Shown here: positions 11,639 through 22,615 of the stretch, piece by piece
Layout of the letters: the number at the start of each line of letters is the position of its first letter
How positions within the stretch are numbered: the first letter of the stretch is position 1
Assembly: GCA_022059125.1 (NCBI GenBank)
Contig: JAEUWY010000015.1
Span: forward strand, 1,054,001-1,118,000
Source: Corynespora cassiicola
Lineage: Eukaryota > Ascomycota > Dothideomycetes > Pleosporales > Corynesporascaceae
Length of the DNA: 64,000 bases
Direction: 5' to 3'
Notes under the pieces: model-generated
Told to the model about the DNA's origin: nothing
Database searches by the model: none
Seen by the model: only the letters and a program-made list of their open reading frames with translations
Translations under genes and position numbers: made by a program

Positions 11639-13525
11639 ATGCGGCTTCTTCCCTTCTTTGCCCCTGTGGCCTTTTTCGGCACCATGGCATTTGGCAGTGC
11701 CCTTTCGAGCGAAGCAGCAGGCTGCAGCTCAAAAGCCTTCGCCAGATATGAGGACATTTCGGCACATGATATCGTTGCCCAAATCCAGTCAACGACACAC
11801 GAGGCATGTGCGAAGTGGGTTGAGGGTAGTGGCAGCATCGGTACCTTCGACAGCACATCATTCAAGCTGAAGTTTTCCGGCTCTATCGAGGCTACCAGCA
11901 TCGGCAATTGCACTTCCGCTATTGAAACGATCATTGAACATTGCTCTATCGGAGATGATTTCTTTGGTGGGTCTATTGTATCTCAAGGCGTGGAGTACAG
12001 TATTGCAGAAGTTGGAAGTGTAACTGACCCCGGTACGGGTACGATCCGAGAGCGTGCGACGAAGCCTGGAAAAGTGGAGGCCAAAAAACCGAAGACTCCT
12101 GCGGGCAAGCCTTTGTCTAAGAAGCCTTCAGTTAACAAGCCCTTGAACAAACCATCCGCCCAGAAGCCGTCCATTCAGAAGCCGTCCACTCAGAAGCCGT
12201 CCACTCAGAAGCCGTCCACTCAGAAGCCATCCACTCAGAAGCCGACCACTCAGAAGCCGACCACTCAGAAGCCGACCACTCAGAAGCCGACCACCCAGAA
12301 GCCGACCACCCAGAAGCCAGCAAAAAGCTGCCAGAAATCTGGAGAAGACAGGAAAAAAAAGACGCAAGGAAATGGAAAGAAGCTTACTGGGAGATCTATA
12401 TTACTGGACTTGATCCAGCGCAGTAACTTGGATAAGCGGGAGAAAGAGAAAACGGGAAAGGCATGTAAGACAAAATTTGATGCTGGCAACTACCCTGATT
12501 ACAGGGAAGTAGTAAGTAACCGAAATACATTAATACTCATTTGTCATGTATGCTTATTTAATAACTATCCAGGTCAACAAAAAACAAACCCAAGTTATGA
12601 TATTCGGATTCGAAGATTGCGACGTCACTGCCTGGAACAATGGAATTGGACCAGTACCAAACCAAGAGCAACACTGGCAGGTGGAACATGTCCTAGAATG
12701 GCAGACCGTCACTGGGTTTTTTGATCATCTAGGTGAAATTGCACCTGGATTTTGCGACACTTGGCCCAAAGACTGGCTCGATAAAAATAATGCTCCAATC
12801 ATCACTGGAATTGAGTTCGAATCAGTGAAGTTTGAAGGAACGTTCATAGAACAAGTTGCACGAGCCTACCCTTCTACGAAACACTATTTTGAAGAGTTCC
12901 TAATTCTCGAGGCACGAGCAAATACACCGATGAAAGTCAATGTAAGTGAGGAACAGTTCATTTCAGCATGGCATCACTGACATGGAGCCAGCTTTTCAAA
13001 GGGGCGCGCCAGATGTTGTCAGACCCAAAACTCAAGATCGAAGATTTTCCGACAGCTCTCGATAATTTACGTGACGCAGTAGGAGCCGGCAAATATCTGA
13101 TCGACCCAAAGGTGAACTCGTTGTATGCGATTCAAACAATCCGAATGAAAAGGACACTCGCACAACTCGACAAAGCCATGGCCAACGTTCCTGGGAAGAA
13201 TTGGAAACCAGTCGGAAGGGGATTCGAGGTTGAATGGGAAGAATACATGGAAGATGTTTGGACGAAAGCCGCCCGAAAATTAATCGACTTCTTGGAAGAA
13301 AAGCCGGGACTGATCTATGAAAAGTATAACTGCAAGAAACCTCTTCAGAAGGATGCCAACAATTGCAAAAGACTTGAAAATATCAAGAAGGTTTGGGCGG
13401 GTATAAACCAGGCAAGTTTACGGCAGCTTCCATGGGAAAAAGGTACTAATAGTGCTGCACCACCTGGGGATCCGATGGAAGGAGTCGAAGGAGAGCTTAG
13501 TGATGTATCAATGGAAGGAACATAG
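11639..13525 (+). CDS. Secreted protein resembling class V chitinase C-terminal region
   Basis: The predicted product is 591 residues. It begins with a signal peptide (MRLLPFFAPVAFFGTMAFGSA, start at 11639) and a small cysteine-containing domain of about 110 residues. A Lys/Pro/Ser/Thr/Gln repeat follows (about residues 175-225), then a C-terminal domain with FGFEDC and WQVEHVLEWQTVTGFF. These blocks recall the long C-terminal extension of fungal killer-toxin-like class V (GH18) chitinases. No GH18 barrel or DxxDxDxE site is present, so it is probably a stand-alone module without chitinase activity. Exons are 11639-12511, 12573-12941 and 12992-13525, all phase 0; the last acceptor (CCAG at 12991) was chosen because it keeps the frame. 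The family match is from memory of related annotations and is moderate. Confidence 0.7.
12161..12310 (+). repeat. 15-bp coding tandem repeat, 10 copies
   Basis: Ten contiguous 15-nt units (consensus CAGAAGCCGTCCACT, drifting to GACCAC in later copies) encode QKPST then QKPTT pentapeptides. The first copy differs in its last codon (ATT). A related but imperfect unit lies just upstream. The unit is a multiple of three, so copy number can change without frameshift. The encoded stretch is a flexible, probably O-glycosylated linker. Confidence 0.95.
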
Positions 13526-13669
13526 CCTGGAGGCAACAGATAGCGTTGGATTGGAACGAGTTGATGTAAACGAGTAGAAGGAAAAGAGCAAGCGATTGGA
13601 TCGCGAGAATATGACAAAGTATACTACAGCTCTATCTGAATAAAATTACCACCCTCTGATTCCTAGTTC

Positions 13670-15355
13670 CTACTGCTTATGTCTTCGAAGCCAGCGTTTT
13701 CCCGATAAAGCATCAAGAAAAACTTCTCGAGGAACCCATTTATGCCCATGATCGCTGGCCCAATGTTCTAGCATCTTATTCCCGTATTTCTCCTGCCCGA
13801 TCCCACGAAATAATGAGTGTAGTGACTTGTCTGGTCGCCATGTGTTTGTTGCCCACCAAATTTGTCTCACAGCACAATTTCTGTGTCCTATGTCTTCCAG
13901 CCAAATACGTTGTCCAGGGCTTGCGTAAGCAATGCCCCAAGCCAGATTATCGCGGTTTTGCCGGTTTCCAAACTGTTCATCGACTTCTGCTGATATTCCA
14001 TCATCGTCGGGAGGATTATACTCAATAGCCGCCCATACAATTGCCTTTTGTAGAGATGACATGCTTGTAGCTGCTTTGGCGAATGAGGCTAGGAACGGTC
14101 TAAGAGTCTCCTTGATTGGCACCACTCGAAATTGGGCGGGAGTATGGTCAGTTCTTACGCAGAAGATATCATCGTAATGCTCGTCCGTCAAATTTTGTTC
14201 CAATGGTTCGTAATGCGCCTGAGTGATTTCGTAGCCAGACGATGTATCAGAGCCTTCGCCTTGGGGTCCTTGAAAGTACCAAGCTCCAGATGGGCTAGCT
14301 GCGAAAACCATGACGTCAAGGTATTTCAAATTTGGCCATTGCGGTGTAGTCTCGTCAGTAGGCCAGAAAAGAGTTTTGTCTGCAGAGACTCGAAGCACCA
14401 TACGTTCAAGTTGATAGGAGAGGATCCGTAGACTAGTACTAAAGGGATCGTGAGGTAAAGGCCAAACAAAGTCTGGAAGCTGTTCATGCTGGTTACGGCC
14501 CGTCTCCAACCATGTTCGAGAGCCTAGGTCAATGCATATGTGTTTCAAGGAGGTAGGGAGAACAGTAGAGCCTAGGGAATGCGCAAAATCGTTGCGAGTA
14601 TCTCGATGCGGCCCTGCCCAGTCCTGTGTGAAATGTCTCGTGGTCTCATGATCCATTGTCATCCCCCAGTAATAATTATCGATTGAGCACTTCATATACT
14701 CCAGATTGGGAAGCTTGGATGCCAAGTCCACCAGAATCCGCAGGTCCAGCTTTGAAGGCACTTGATCTTCAATCCTGTCTTTCCAATATTTGCCGTAGAG
14801 AGGGTCGAAGTAATTTCTATAGACGCGATCTCCGTCCTTTATCATCAAAGTATGAATTGAAGAAACGCAAGGTAGTTTTTCAGGATGCAGTAGATGGACA
14901 CGCCAGCCTATGCAGACACGGTGGAGACAGGGCCAATTAACGGCTCTCCTTGGCGTGAGAACGGTGAGGCGAAGTTTTCCAGCTACTTCGGAGACTCCTC
15001 TTTGATCCTCAAGCATCTTCAATGTTTTAAATAGAATGGACATTTGGCGAGAAAAGGATGTGTCCTTTTCGAGAAGATCATCAGGCCCTTCGCGGCACTT
15101 GTAACGTACATCTTTGTCGAATTCTACCTTGGGGAAAGTCGTCAAGAAATGAATATGTCGAAGGTATTGAAAGCGGTCACCAGTGTACAGCTGCAAGAAT
15201 CTATCCGCGTTGTTCTCTTTTAGGTTGAAATCTCGTAGAAGAAATCTTTCAGCAGAGCGTTGGAATGCTTTGGACACAGTAAGCATCTGCTTTAGATCCA
15301 CTGGATCCAAATAGCTGCTGGTATGATCCACGAGCTCTTGTGGGAGGGAATTCAT
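13670..15355 (-). CDS. F-box domain protein
   Basis: This single-exon gene encodes 561 residues. The first 40 residues (MNSLPQELVDHTSSYLDPVDLKQMLTVSKAFQ) form an F-box, the Skp1-binding part of SCF ubiquitin ligases. The remainder is a long region rich in W and H with no leucine-rich or WD repeats that I can see, as in many fungal F-box proteins that fold into divergent LRR-like domains. The target is unknown. It is convergent with the upstream secreted protein (144 bp between stops). Its promoter faces the split tRNA gene, which begins 288 bp from the start codon. Confidence 0.85.
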   Translation of the reverse strand: MNSLPQELVDHTSSYLDPVDLKQMLTVSKAFQRSAERFLLRDFNLKENNADRFLQLYTGDRFQYLRHIHFLTTFPKVEFDKDVRYKCREGPDDLLEKDTSFSRQMSILFKTLKMLEDQRGVSEVAGKLRLTVLTPRRAVNWPCLHRVCIGWRVHLLHPEKLPCVSSIHTLMIKDGDRVYRNYFDPLYGKYWKDRIEDQVPSKLDLRILVDLASKLPNLEYMKCSIDNYYWGMTMDHETTRHFTQDWAGPHRDTRNDFAHSLGSTVLPTSLKHICIDLGSRTWLETGRNQHEQLPDFVWPLPHDPFSTSLRILSYQLERMVLRVSADKTLFWPTDETTPQWPNLKYLDVMVFAASPSGAWYFQGPQGEGSDTSSGYEITQAHYEPLEQNLTDEHYDDIFCVRTDHTPAQFRVVPIKETLRPFLASFAKAATSMSSLQKAIVWAAIEYNPPDDDGISAEVDEQFGNRQNRDNLAWGIAYASPGQRIWLEDIGHRNCAVRQIWWATNTWRPDKSLHSLFRGIGQEKYGNKMLEHWASDHGHKWVPREVFLDALSGKRWLRRHKQ

Positions 15356-15643
15356 GGTGAAAAAAGAATGATGGTTGTAGCAGTAGGCGTATGTTTATGG
15401 ACAAAGATAATCCAGTAGCAGGAGTAGCGCTGAAGTTGTTCCGGCACCGTCAATAGCATATTTAAGATCTTTCGCTCTCGGGTTTCTACTGATGACGTCA
15501 TATGCGGCACAGGGAGGCACGGTCTGTGGACATCTTCCGTGATCGGGCTGACATTTTGTTTCCCGAGCAGTATTTGCCGCCTTTCTTGAAATTGCTTACT
15601 ATATAATAAGGCAGATACTGAATTTTTACATAATCTCAACCAA

Positions 15644-15780
15644 GGCACTTTGGCGGAGTGGTTAACGCGCTGGCCTGCTAAGCCAGTTCCTTCGGGAGCG
15701 TGAGTTCGAGTAAGTTTCACCTCATTTAGGAACGCACTTCTATACAGAAGTCTAACATACCATAGATCTCACAGGTGTCG
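15644..15780 (+). tRNA. tRNA-Ser(GCT) split by a 56-bp insert in the T-loop
   Basis: The acceptor arm 15644-15650 pairs with 15773-15779 (AGGTGTC), with discriminator G15780. The D-arm follows A-box sequence TGGCGGAGTGG. The anticodon stem CTGGC/GCCAG encloses loop CTGCTAA with anticodon GCT (15677-15679), and a serine-type long variable arm follows. The T-arm 5' half is GTGAG then TTCGA, after which 56 bp intervene (15710-15765) before ATCTCAC completes it. Joining A15709 to A15766 gives a perfect GTGAG-TTCGAAT-CTCAC T-arm and an 81-nt tRNA. There is no intron at the usual 37/38 site. The insert splits the B-box, so Pol III expression is in doubt. A 13-T terminator follows. Confidence 0.9.
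15710..15765 (+). other. Intron-like insert within tRNA-Ser T-loop
   Basis: The 56 bp insert starts GTAAGT and ends CATAG, with CTAAC at 15752-15756, nine bases before the TAG. That is the full consensus of an ascomycete spliceosomal intron, in the usual length range. It has no run of four T, so Pol III could read through it. It sits between tRNA positions 58 and 59. A short hairpin (ACTTC/GAAGT) lies inside. A tRNA-endonuclease intron cannot be excluded from sequence alone. Confidence 0.75.
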
Positions 15781-15793
15781 CACACATCCTTTC

Positions 15794-15806
15794 TTTTTTT
15801 TTTTTT
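15794..15806 (+). terminator. Pol III oligo-T terminator of tRNA-Ser
   Basis: A run of 13 T begins 14 bases after the tRNA discriminator base, as expected for an RNA polymerase III terminator on the + strand. Confidence 0.75.
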
Positions 15807-16094
15807 GGAACAATTATCATGTTACATCACTCCATTTTTGTTTTGTAGGTGCCTTTATTTTTCATCTCCTAACAGCTAGTAAATCTGAGAGGAATACTAG
15901 CTATTGATTTGTCCTCAAGCGTTTTGCGTAGATTTTAATATGATTGAAAACTTCGCCTTGTGAAATTGATAGAAGTGGCCTTTACAGGATCACTTTGATG
16001 AAAATATCGCGCGATCTAATCATGACACTAGAAACACTTACGAAAGTATAGTACTATTATGCGAAACGATATTTTCTGATTGACAATTGCGAGT
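15807..16094. other. Intergenic, AT-leaning, nothing recognised
   Basis: This spacer separates the tRNA terminator from the 3' end of the DUF7708-like gene. No feature is recognised. Confidence 0.4.
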
Positions 16095-18096
16095 CTAACG
16101 CGCTGCCTCGAAACTCTCGCCCAACTGCCGTGACATTCGTAGTCTACTTGCAGTACCGCCTGCAACAGACGTTGACGGTAGGCCCATGAACGACTCTCCT
16201 TGAAAGAACTCCCTCAATGCGCGTACTGGAACCGGCGACAATGCAAGGACCTTGAAGATGGCAAGAATCGACTGGTCGTGAATTATATGCGAAATGAAGG
16301 CAAAGACCTGCAATGCGTCCTCAACGGCTGCATCGCGCTCATAGTACCCTAGGCCGTCTACCAAACAGATGACGGTTGATTTGGCGGACAGTTGTCTTAT
16401 GAGCTGATCGAATAGCACACACAGTTCCTCGATGTCGCCGTCTTCAATCTTCACCAGATCGATCTGATCATGCAATGTCCTTGTGTCAAAAGGATGTTGA
16501 CACAGAAGCTGGGAGATGAAGCTTCTCAGCAATGAGCGACACCCAAAGTACAAGTCATCTTCATCATGGCGACTGCAGAAGAAGAGTAAAACTACAAAAT
16601 TATCCCTTTGCTTCACTGCCCTGCTGATGGTACAACAGAACCAGGACAGTGCGGTGAAGTTCGCCGAACTCGAACAGTCGCCATGTATAAGGAGGAGATC
16701 TTTTTCGAGTGAGGATATCCATCGCTTAAAGCGTTCTGTTCTGACTATGTGTTCAGCGCGTGCTCTATCCCCTTGCGGAAGTCTCTCTTGTCTAGCCTCA
16801 ATGTAATCCATATCGTCTTTTTCGATTTCCGGGATGTTGACGAGATTCCAAAGGGACTCTGGGGTGATAGTCGCTCTTATTGGCGAGGAATTTGTTGAAT
16901 CTCGGTACAAATGGGATATTCCTAGGGTAGGTGATACATTTCTCAAACCTCGACGAAATTGACTTGCTGCAAGGTTTTGGGTCTCTGTGACTTTTTTCAG
17001 TTGCTCATCTCTTGCCCTCTGATGCTCATCCAAGAGGCTAAGAACCGTATTCATGACATCCTTCATCTCTATCATGCCACATCTGACCTCTGAACAATCG
17101 ATTTGGATCGTTCTGACATCTTCTATCAATTTTCTCTGGCCTCGTTCGCTGACATGTGCATGGCGCAACATGCCATAGTTTTGGGAGTTCTGAGCTTGGT
17201 GTATTAATTCTTCACTCTTTTCCTTGACATTCTCAAGGCATTCGGTCATCTCGGCTCCATACTCATCACCTTTGAAGATGGCTGACCCTGCTCTTCTCAG
17301 ACTATGGCCGATATAGAAGCCAATGAATGTTTCCACAGCCTTGAGGATTGTCGCGACCAAGCTTATGCTAGCTCTACTTATGTTCTCATCTTCCGGGTAC
17401 ATAGCAAGATTCAAATCGAGGTCAGCGAATATAACTTCCAAGTTCTTAATTCCCTTCAAGGACTCTTCCCGGACTTTTGCCGCGTGTCTGACCGTCTACA
17501 ATATGTCAGTCCAAAAAAAAAAAGTAGGAACTCGCATGTTACACAAGTCTCACCTCAAAAAGATGCTGGACGATGCTAAAGACTGGAGATGTCATTTCCC
17601 CATTAGGGACAAATTTGGAAGCCTGGACAGCGGATTGACTGTTGTCGGCCAAAGTGCGCCAAGATTGTCTCGCCCAGCCTCCCGGCTTAGCTGTGCTACT
17701 GTAGAGCTCCTTTGCAGACTCTAACTGTTGTTTCACTTCGGCCCAACTCCTTTTATCTCTGATGGTATACATGTATTCTCTCTTCTCTACAGGCGCTTTG
17801 TGAAGGTTTCGGAACATGTCCATGGCATCAGGAAATATGCTGTTCCAAAACGGCATAGAATCGACATTGCCGGGCCCCGGCCGCGACTGCAGGCTCCTCT
17901 GTGGCCGGTGCATTGGGGCTGGTGTTTTGGCTGCAATATAGCACCCGGAAACGGGATCAAACCTGGCAGGTGGATTTCGAAAGATGGGATGATATTCTGG
18001 GAGACGGTTGTCGATGAAATCAACTGCTGCTGGTTGCGAATGGAGAAAAGCACCCGCACTGCCTGATCCCTCGAAAGATGGCGAACAATCTTTCAT
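16095..18096 (-). CDS. DUF7708-type STAND-like protein with degenerate P-loop
   Basis: Exons 18096-17554 and 17495-16095 (58 bp intron, phase 0) encode 647 residues. A disordered N-terminus is followed by a helical domain (about residues 120-260, starting SWAEVKQQLESAKELY) that resembles DUF7708, the N-terminal module of many fungal NACHT/STAND proteins. Coiled-coil-like sequence comes next. The nucleotide-binding region follows, where the expected Walker A is LLLIHGDCSSSANF, without the GKS/T lysine. A Walker-B-like VICLVDGLGYYE is present. There are no C-terminal ankyrin, WD or TPR repeats. It probably senses or scaffolds rather than hydrolysing ATP (inference). It is divergent from the AAA+ gene across 416 bp. 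The family assignment rests on pattern recall. Confidence 0.7.
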
Positions 18097-18512
18097 AGGT
18101 GATTTTTTTTTTCTACTGCTTGATGTACTTGGGTGTCTAGGGGGGTGAAGTTTTGGGAGGGTGAAGGCGGTGAGGTTAAGTAGGGGAAGGTGCTAGGTAG
18201 CTATGACCATCGCAATTTCCTCACGGCTGGCAACCGCGCCAAGCTGCGTTGATAACCGTAGAGGATGCCATTGGCTTTGAATGCGGGGGTTTGTATGCAG
18301 AATGAACGCCCAGGTGAGCACGCACGGCACGAAAGGCATCCTTATTGGGCAGTATATCCGGATCCGGACAGGAGGGACATTGGCTGTTGGGGGCCTTTGT
18401 GAAAAACTTTAACCCCCCCTCCGCCCCGAAAGGATATCCAAACATATCGCAAAAGTATAATTTTACTCCATCTACCTTGGTTCAGTGTCGTAGTACTGCC
18501 GAAAAGTCGAAA
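18097..18512. promoter_or_regulatory. Shared promoter of DUF7708 and AAA+ genes
   Basis: The 416 bp between the two divergent start codons must hold both promoters. If the AAA+ start lies upstream at in-frame ATG 18345, the spacer shrinks to about 250 bp. No TATA box is evident. Confidence 0.45.
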
Positions 18513-21500
18513 ATGGCCTCTGCCCCCCCTGCTGCGGACATTTCGAGAGAAAACAGCCAAGCCGTCAACGAGGCTGAAAGAGATAACACTGCTGAAAGCC
18601 ACGAAAAACTGAGCCCAAGTGGAGAGCATAACAATCGCAACCCTGGATTCGACTCGACTGGCATGTCGGCACTGGTGCGCGAAATGGAAGCTTTGCGTAA
18701 GAAGGTTCAAGATCTAGAGCACAAGACCGAAGAAAATATGCAACTCTATCCAAGGAGCAGTGAGAGTGAAGCCACTGATTCTGATTCGGACAAGGTCTCT
18801 GATTCAGATGGACCGCAAACAGGCATGGATAGGCAACAGCTCTACAAAATCCGCCGAAACGTAGCCCGGGAAGTCGACTACAAGAGTCGCAGTATTGTAC
18901 GATGGCGAAAGCGACAAGAGCAGAAGAAAAAAGATCGTATTTCTCTTGATGATAAAGCAACTACAAGGCCAACTGCAAAAACGGTATCCGAGCATGATGC
19001 TGCCTTAGTTCCCAAGCTCAACAAAGTTGGCTGGGCTAATTTCAAGCCTGCCCAGCCTGCTCCTCGGGAATTTGTCATCGATGTCCTGGTAGGAGAGCCC
19101 CATATTGTATGGGAGTATCCTGGTTCCGTGAGATCTGGGACTGCGAAGAAACACGTTCCTGGTATTGATCAGACTTCAAACAAGCCCCAAGTGCAATCAA
19201 ACATTCCAGGAAAACAACCATTACCCGAGCGCATTCGGATCAACTCAAGACTTCTTCTGCTCATCATAGCAAATATTAATGGCTCAGAAGATATGTTTGG
19301 CGATTCAGAGTCCGTCGTCATGGTCAGGCCGTTCGTAATGCTAGACTTTCTACATGAAGAGATTCGAGAATTGTATGCGAGTCTATTGAAGAAGCATGGA
19401 GTTACAGCGGCCGACCAAATACCCGCGAATGGGGAAGTGCCTATTGAATTCTTGTCGGAGATGGCCACTTGTACATCCGCTGCCGAGACAAGTGGAGATG
19501 CAATGGATGAGAAACCGGAGAGTGAAAAATCTGACGATGTTCAATCTGGCGTAACCGCCAACCATCTAGAGTCTAAGTTGGCGCTCATTCATATGAAGCC
19601 GCTGATTGAGTTCCTCGAGGAATATATTGTGGCCAAACATGCCTATCTTGGAAGTTCACAGTGCCAAGGAATTACATACCACGACCTCTGGTTTCTGCTC
19701 AAGCCTGGAGATGAGGTCATAAGCCCAGAAGAAAATCAGGCTTATCGAATATTCGGCGTGAAGATTCCAACACATAAAGCGGTTTCACCGTGGGCCGACT
19801 ATGAACGGCAAGGGAAGATTACCATTTCGCCGCCGCCACCGCCTGGAGAAGAAGAAGTCGTGTGTTTCTCTTACGAGCTTGTCAGCATAAATTTCGATGG
19901 CGTGTCTCTGTCTCCCAATAAACATTCAGATGATGTCTTTCCATTTGAGGGGGAGAAATTGGTGACAGAACTGAGATACTACCCTCTACGTTTCCATCCA
20001 GCCTTACTGAACGAGGCACAAAGATCTCACAGCCCACTCAAAGAAACCGGAAATCTCTTACGATTACAACTCATCGAACGCGGCAGGAAATATACCCAGA
20101 TGACGTCATTCCAACATGCTTATTATTCCGGGACTGCGGTTGGTGGAAGTGAAGCTTTAGACGGCCAGGTGGTCGTGGATATCACAAGAGCGTTGTGGGA
20201 GAGAAAGACACATATACAACCGCAAAAAAATTTGCTCAGAGAAAGAAATCCTTCATCTTTGACAGATAGGAGATCGTTCTTGTGTGAAGCTGAATGCTGT
20301 ACAGGCGAGGTAGTTTGGAGCGAGCGGGGGACTCAACGTAGGCGTAACGATGAATTCCTGGATAGCTTTATTCCTCAAAACCCCGACGACCCGCTTTCAG
20401 TCAGTGTAGCTTCTCGTTTTGTTGAGAGCATGCGAAAATCTCCAGAAGGGTTTCGCTTTTCTGACGAGGAGCTGTTTATCATGGGTAACACCGTGGAAGG
20501 GTTCGTCCTGCGAACGCGAAAATGGGCATACATGAGGCTCGACAATCTTTCCGAAATTGACTATAGAAGCGGGGAAGCTAAGTCGGAGAAGGAGGACGAA
20601 GTGAAAGATGATTCCAAGACAGCCTTTGACGACCTAGTATTACCAGAAGGGCATAAGGAGATGATCCTGTCACTAGTGGCACAACATTTTCGTGATCAAG
20701 GAAAAGATGAAGAGTTAGACATTGTCCGTGGGAAGGGAAAGGGGTTGATCATGCTGCTACACGGTGCACCAGGTGTTGGTAAAACGAGTACTGCTGAAGG
20801 CGTGGCAGAGTTGTTCAAGAAGCCTTTGCTCCAGATCACCTGTGGTAAGCACGACAGGTTGTATTATTGTCGACTCTTTACTAATAAATCCGGTCTTCTA
20901 GGGGATTTGGGATCTACGGCCAAGGAGGTTGAGACTGCTCTGGAGAAGAACTTTTCACTTGCTAGCCGGTGGGATGCAATTTTGCTTCTGGATGAAGCAG
21001 ACGTATTCTTGGCATCCAGGTCACGCGCTACCAGTGGAACAGATTTTAATAGGAATGCTCTAGTGGCTGGTAGGTCTTGAATTTATTTGAACCTGGACAT
21101 TGGTTCTAATCTATTACAGTATTCCTGCGTGTGCTTGAATACTACACGGGAATACTATTTCTCACTACTAACCGTGTCGGGGACTTTGACGAAGCTTTCG
21201 CATCACGCATCCACGTCAGTCTCGAATATCCACCGCTAGATCGAAAATCCACCAAAAAGGTTCTCGCGTTGAATCTTCGCCTCATCGGGGAACGATTCAA
21301 GAAGAGCAAGAGATTGATCAGCATTGATGAAGAAGATATTAGCATCGACGCAGAGGAGTACTGGTCAACTAATGACAAAGCCAGACTAAACGGCAGACAA
21401 ATTCGGAACGCCTGTCATACAGCTCTTGCTCTTGCCGAGTTTGAAGCACAAGGAGGCAACCACAAAACTATCCTTGCTCCGAATGCCAAAGTCACTCTGT

Positions 21501-21712
21501 CTTCAAAGCACTTCAGCACGGTCTTCAAAGCATATCTGGACTTCAACAAGTATCTGAAAGACGTCTATGGGACTTGGTCGGAAGATCGAGCCAAAGAGTT
21601 TGAACTAAGAGCTGGTGAGAAGGTACCCAGCGGGTCCAATGACTTTCAATCACGAAGGAACTTGGAAAGCTCTCAGACAGGAAGCTTCCCAGGACAGAGA
21701 TTCTATCAATAG
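18513..21712 (+). CDS. AAA+ ATPase with DUF7025-type N-terminal region
   Basis: Exons 18513-20844, 20902-21069 and 21120-21712 encode 1030 residues. A coiled coil (about 55-75) and an acidic stretch precede a large region like DUF7025, the module found in front of AAA domains in many uncharacterised fungal ATPases. Walker A is GAPGVGKT at about 751-758, Walker B is ILLLDEAD, and FLTTNR with a following arginine fits sensor 1 and the arginine finger. The ATPase therefore looks active. Start 18513 (AAAATGG context) is preferred over in-frame 18345. The first intron (57 bp) is in frame without a stop. A basic/acidic N-terminus suggests a soluble protein. Function unknown; it is paired head to head with a STAND-like gene. 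Confidence 0.85.
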
Positions 21713-22615
21713 CCTTTCTTTTTGGTGGTAGTGTTCCGCCTTCATCAGCGTGGTCGATGAGTACGGCGTTATCTTCGTGCGTCTGTCAATCTTTGCTACG
21801 GGTCACAATATTTCCGTTTTGTTTCACAGAAATATTCAACATTTTCACCGTCCTAAGAAGAAGTAAACGATAGTCTCAGATAGTGGCAAAAAGATATTTT
21901 TCAGTGTCTCTCATGCTGTTAATCCGTGGACGAGAAGTACTGTCATGCTAAACGACCATTTACAAGTCAGCATGACGCTTTGGGATCTGCGCAAACCTAT
22001 TCTTGACAATCGAAAAAGACCCAAAGGTTTACTACGCGGATAATTGACCTAGTACCAACATTTCAGCTTGTCAATCCACCCTTGCGCCTTCATCAACTTC
22101 GAGCGTGGTCTTCCTCATGATACCTGACGTCATATCTACCCAATTTCACCTGCCATATCCATCCTGTATCAAATCAGACTATATATACTCCAATTAGGGC
22201 ACCGTCCTCAATCTCATCCTCCACGCGCAGATCCTCGCCAATATCACACAAGCTCCACAACGCAGATCACCCAAAGCTTATGCCACGGAGCCGACCCACC
22301 AGCACGCTGACGACAAATTACGTACCAAACTCCAAGGTTCGGCAGCCTGACAGGCCTGTCACCTCAAACCATCTGCACGAACATGCCGTAGCGTGACCAC
22401 CGTGACGTCCGCGATGGACGCACCGGAAGCGAGCGGGGCAGGGAAGAAGGCGGAGCACCTTAACTATGGGCTCATCCTTATTTTGCGGGGAAACGTTGTA
22501 CCCACGACCCTTCCATGCTCTCGAATATTCTGTTCCTCCATCCTTGAGAGAGGCAGCTCCGCACGCTTTTGGCATTGCATTGTCCTGGCCCGTCGTGGCT
22601 AGATTAGGGTTTCCT
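21713..22615. other. Intergenic with permease promoter
   Basis: This 903 bp spacer separates the AAA+ gene and the permease. A TATATATA-like sequence occurs at about 22180-22190, some 430 bp upstream of the permease start. No further gene is seen. Confidence 0.4.

Noticed and set aside
12128..12367. Long minus-strand open frame of SGRLL repeats
   Set aside because: It is the antisense of the KPSTQ coding repeat and has no independent support.
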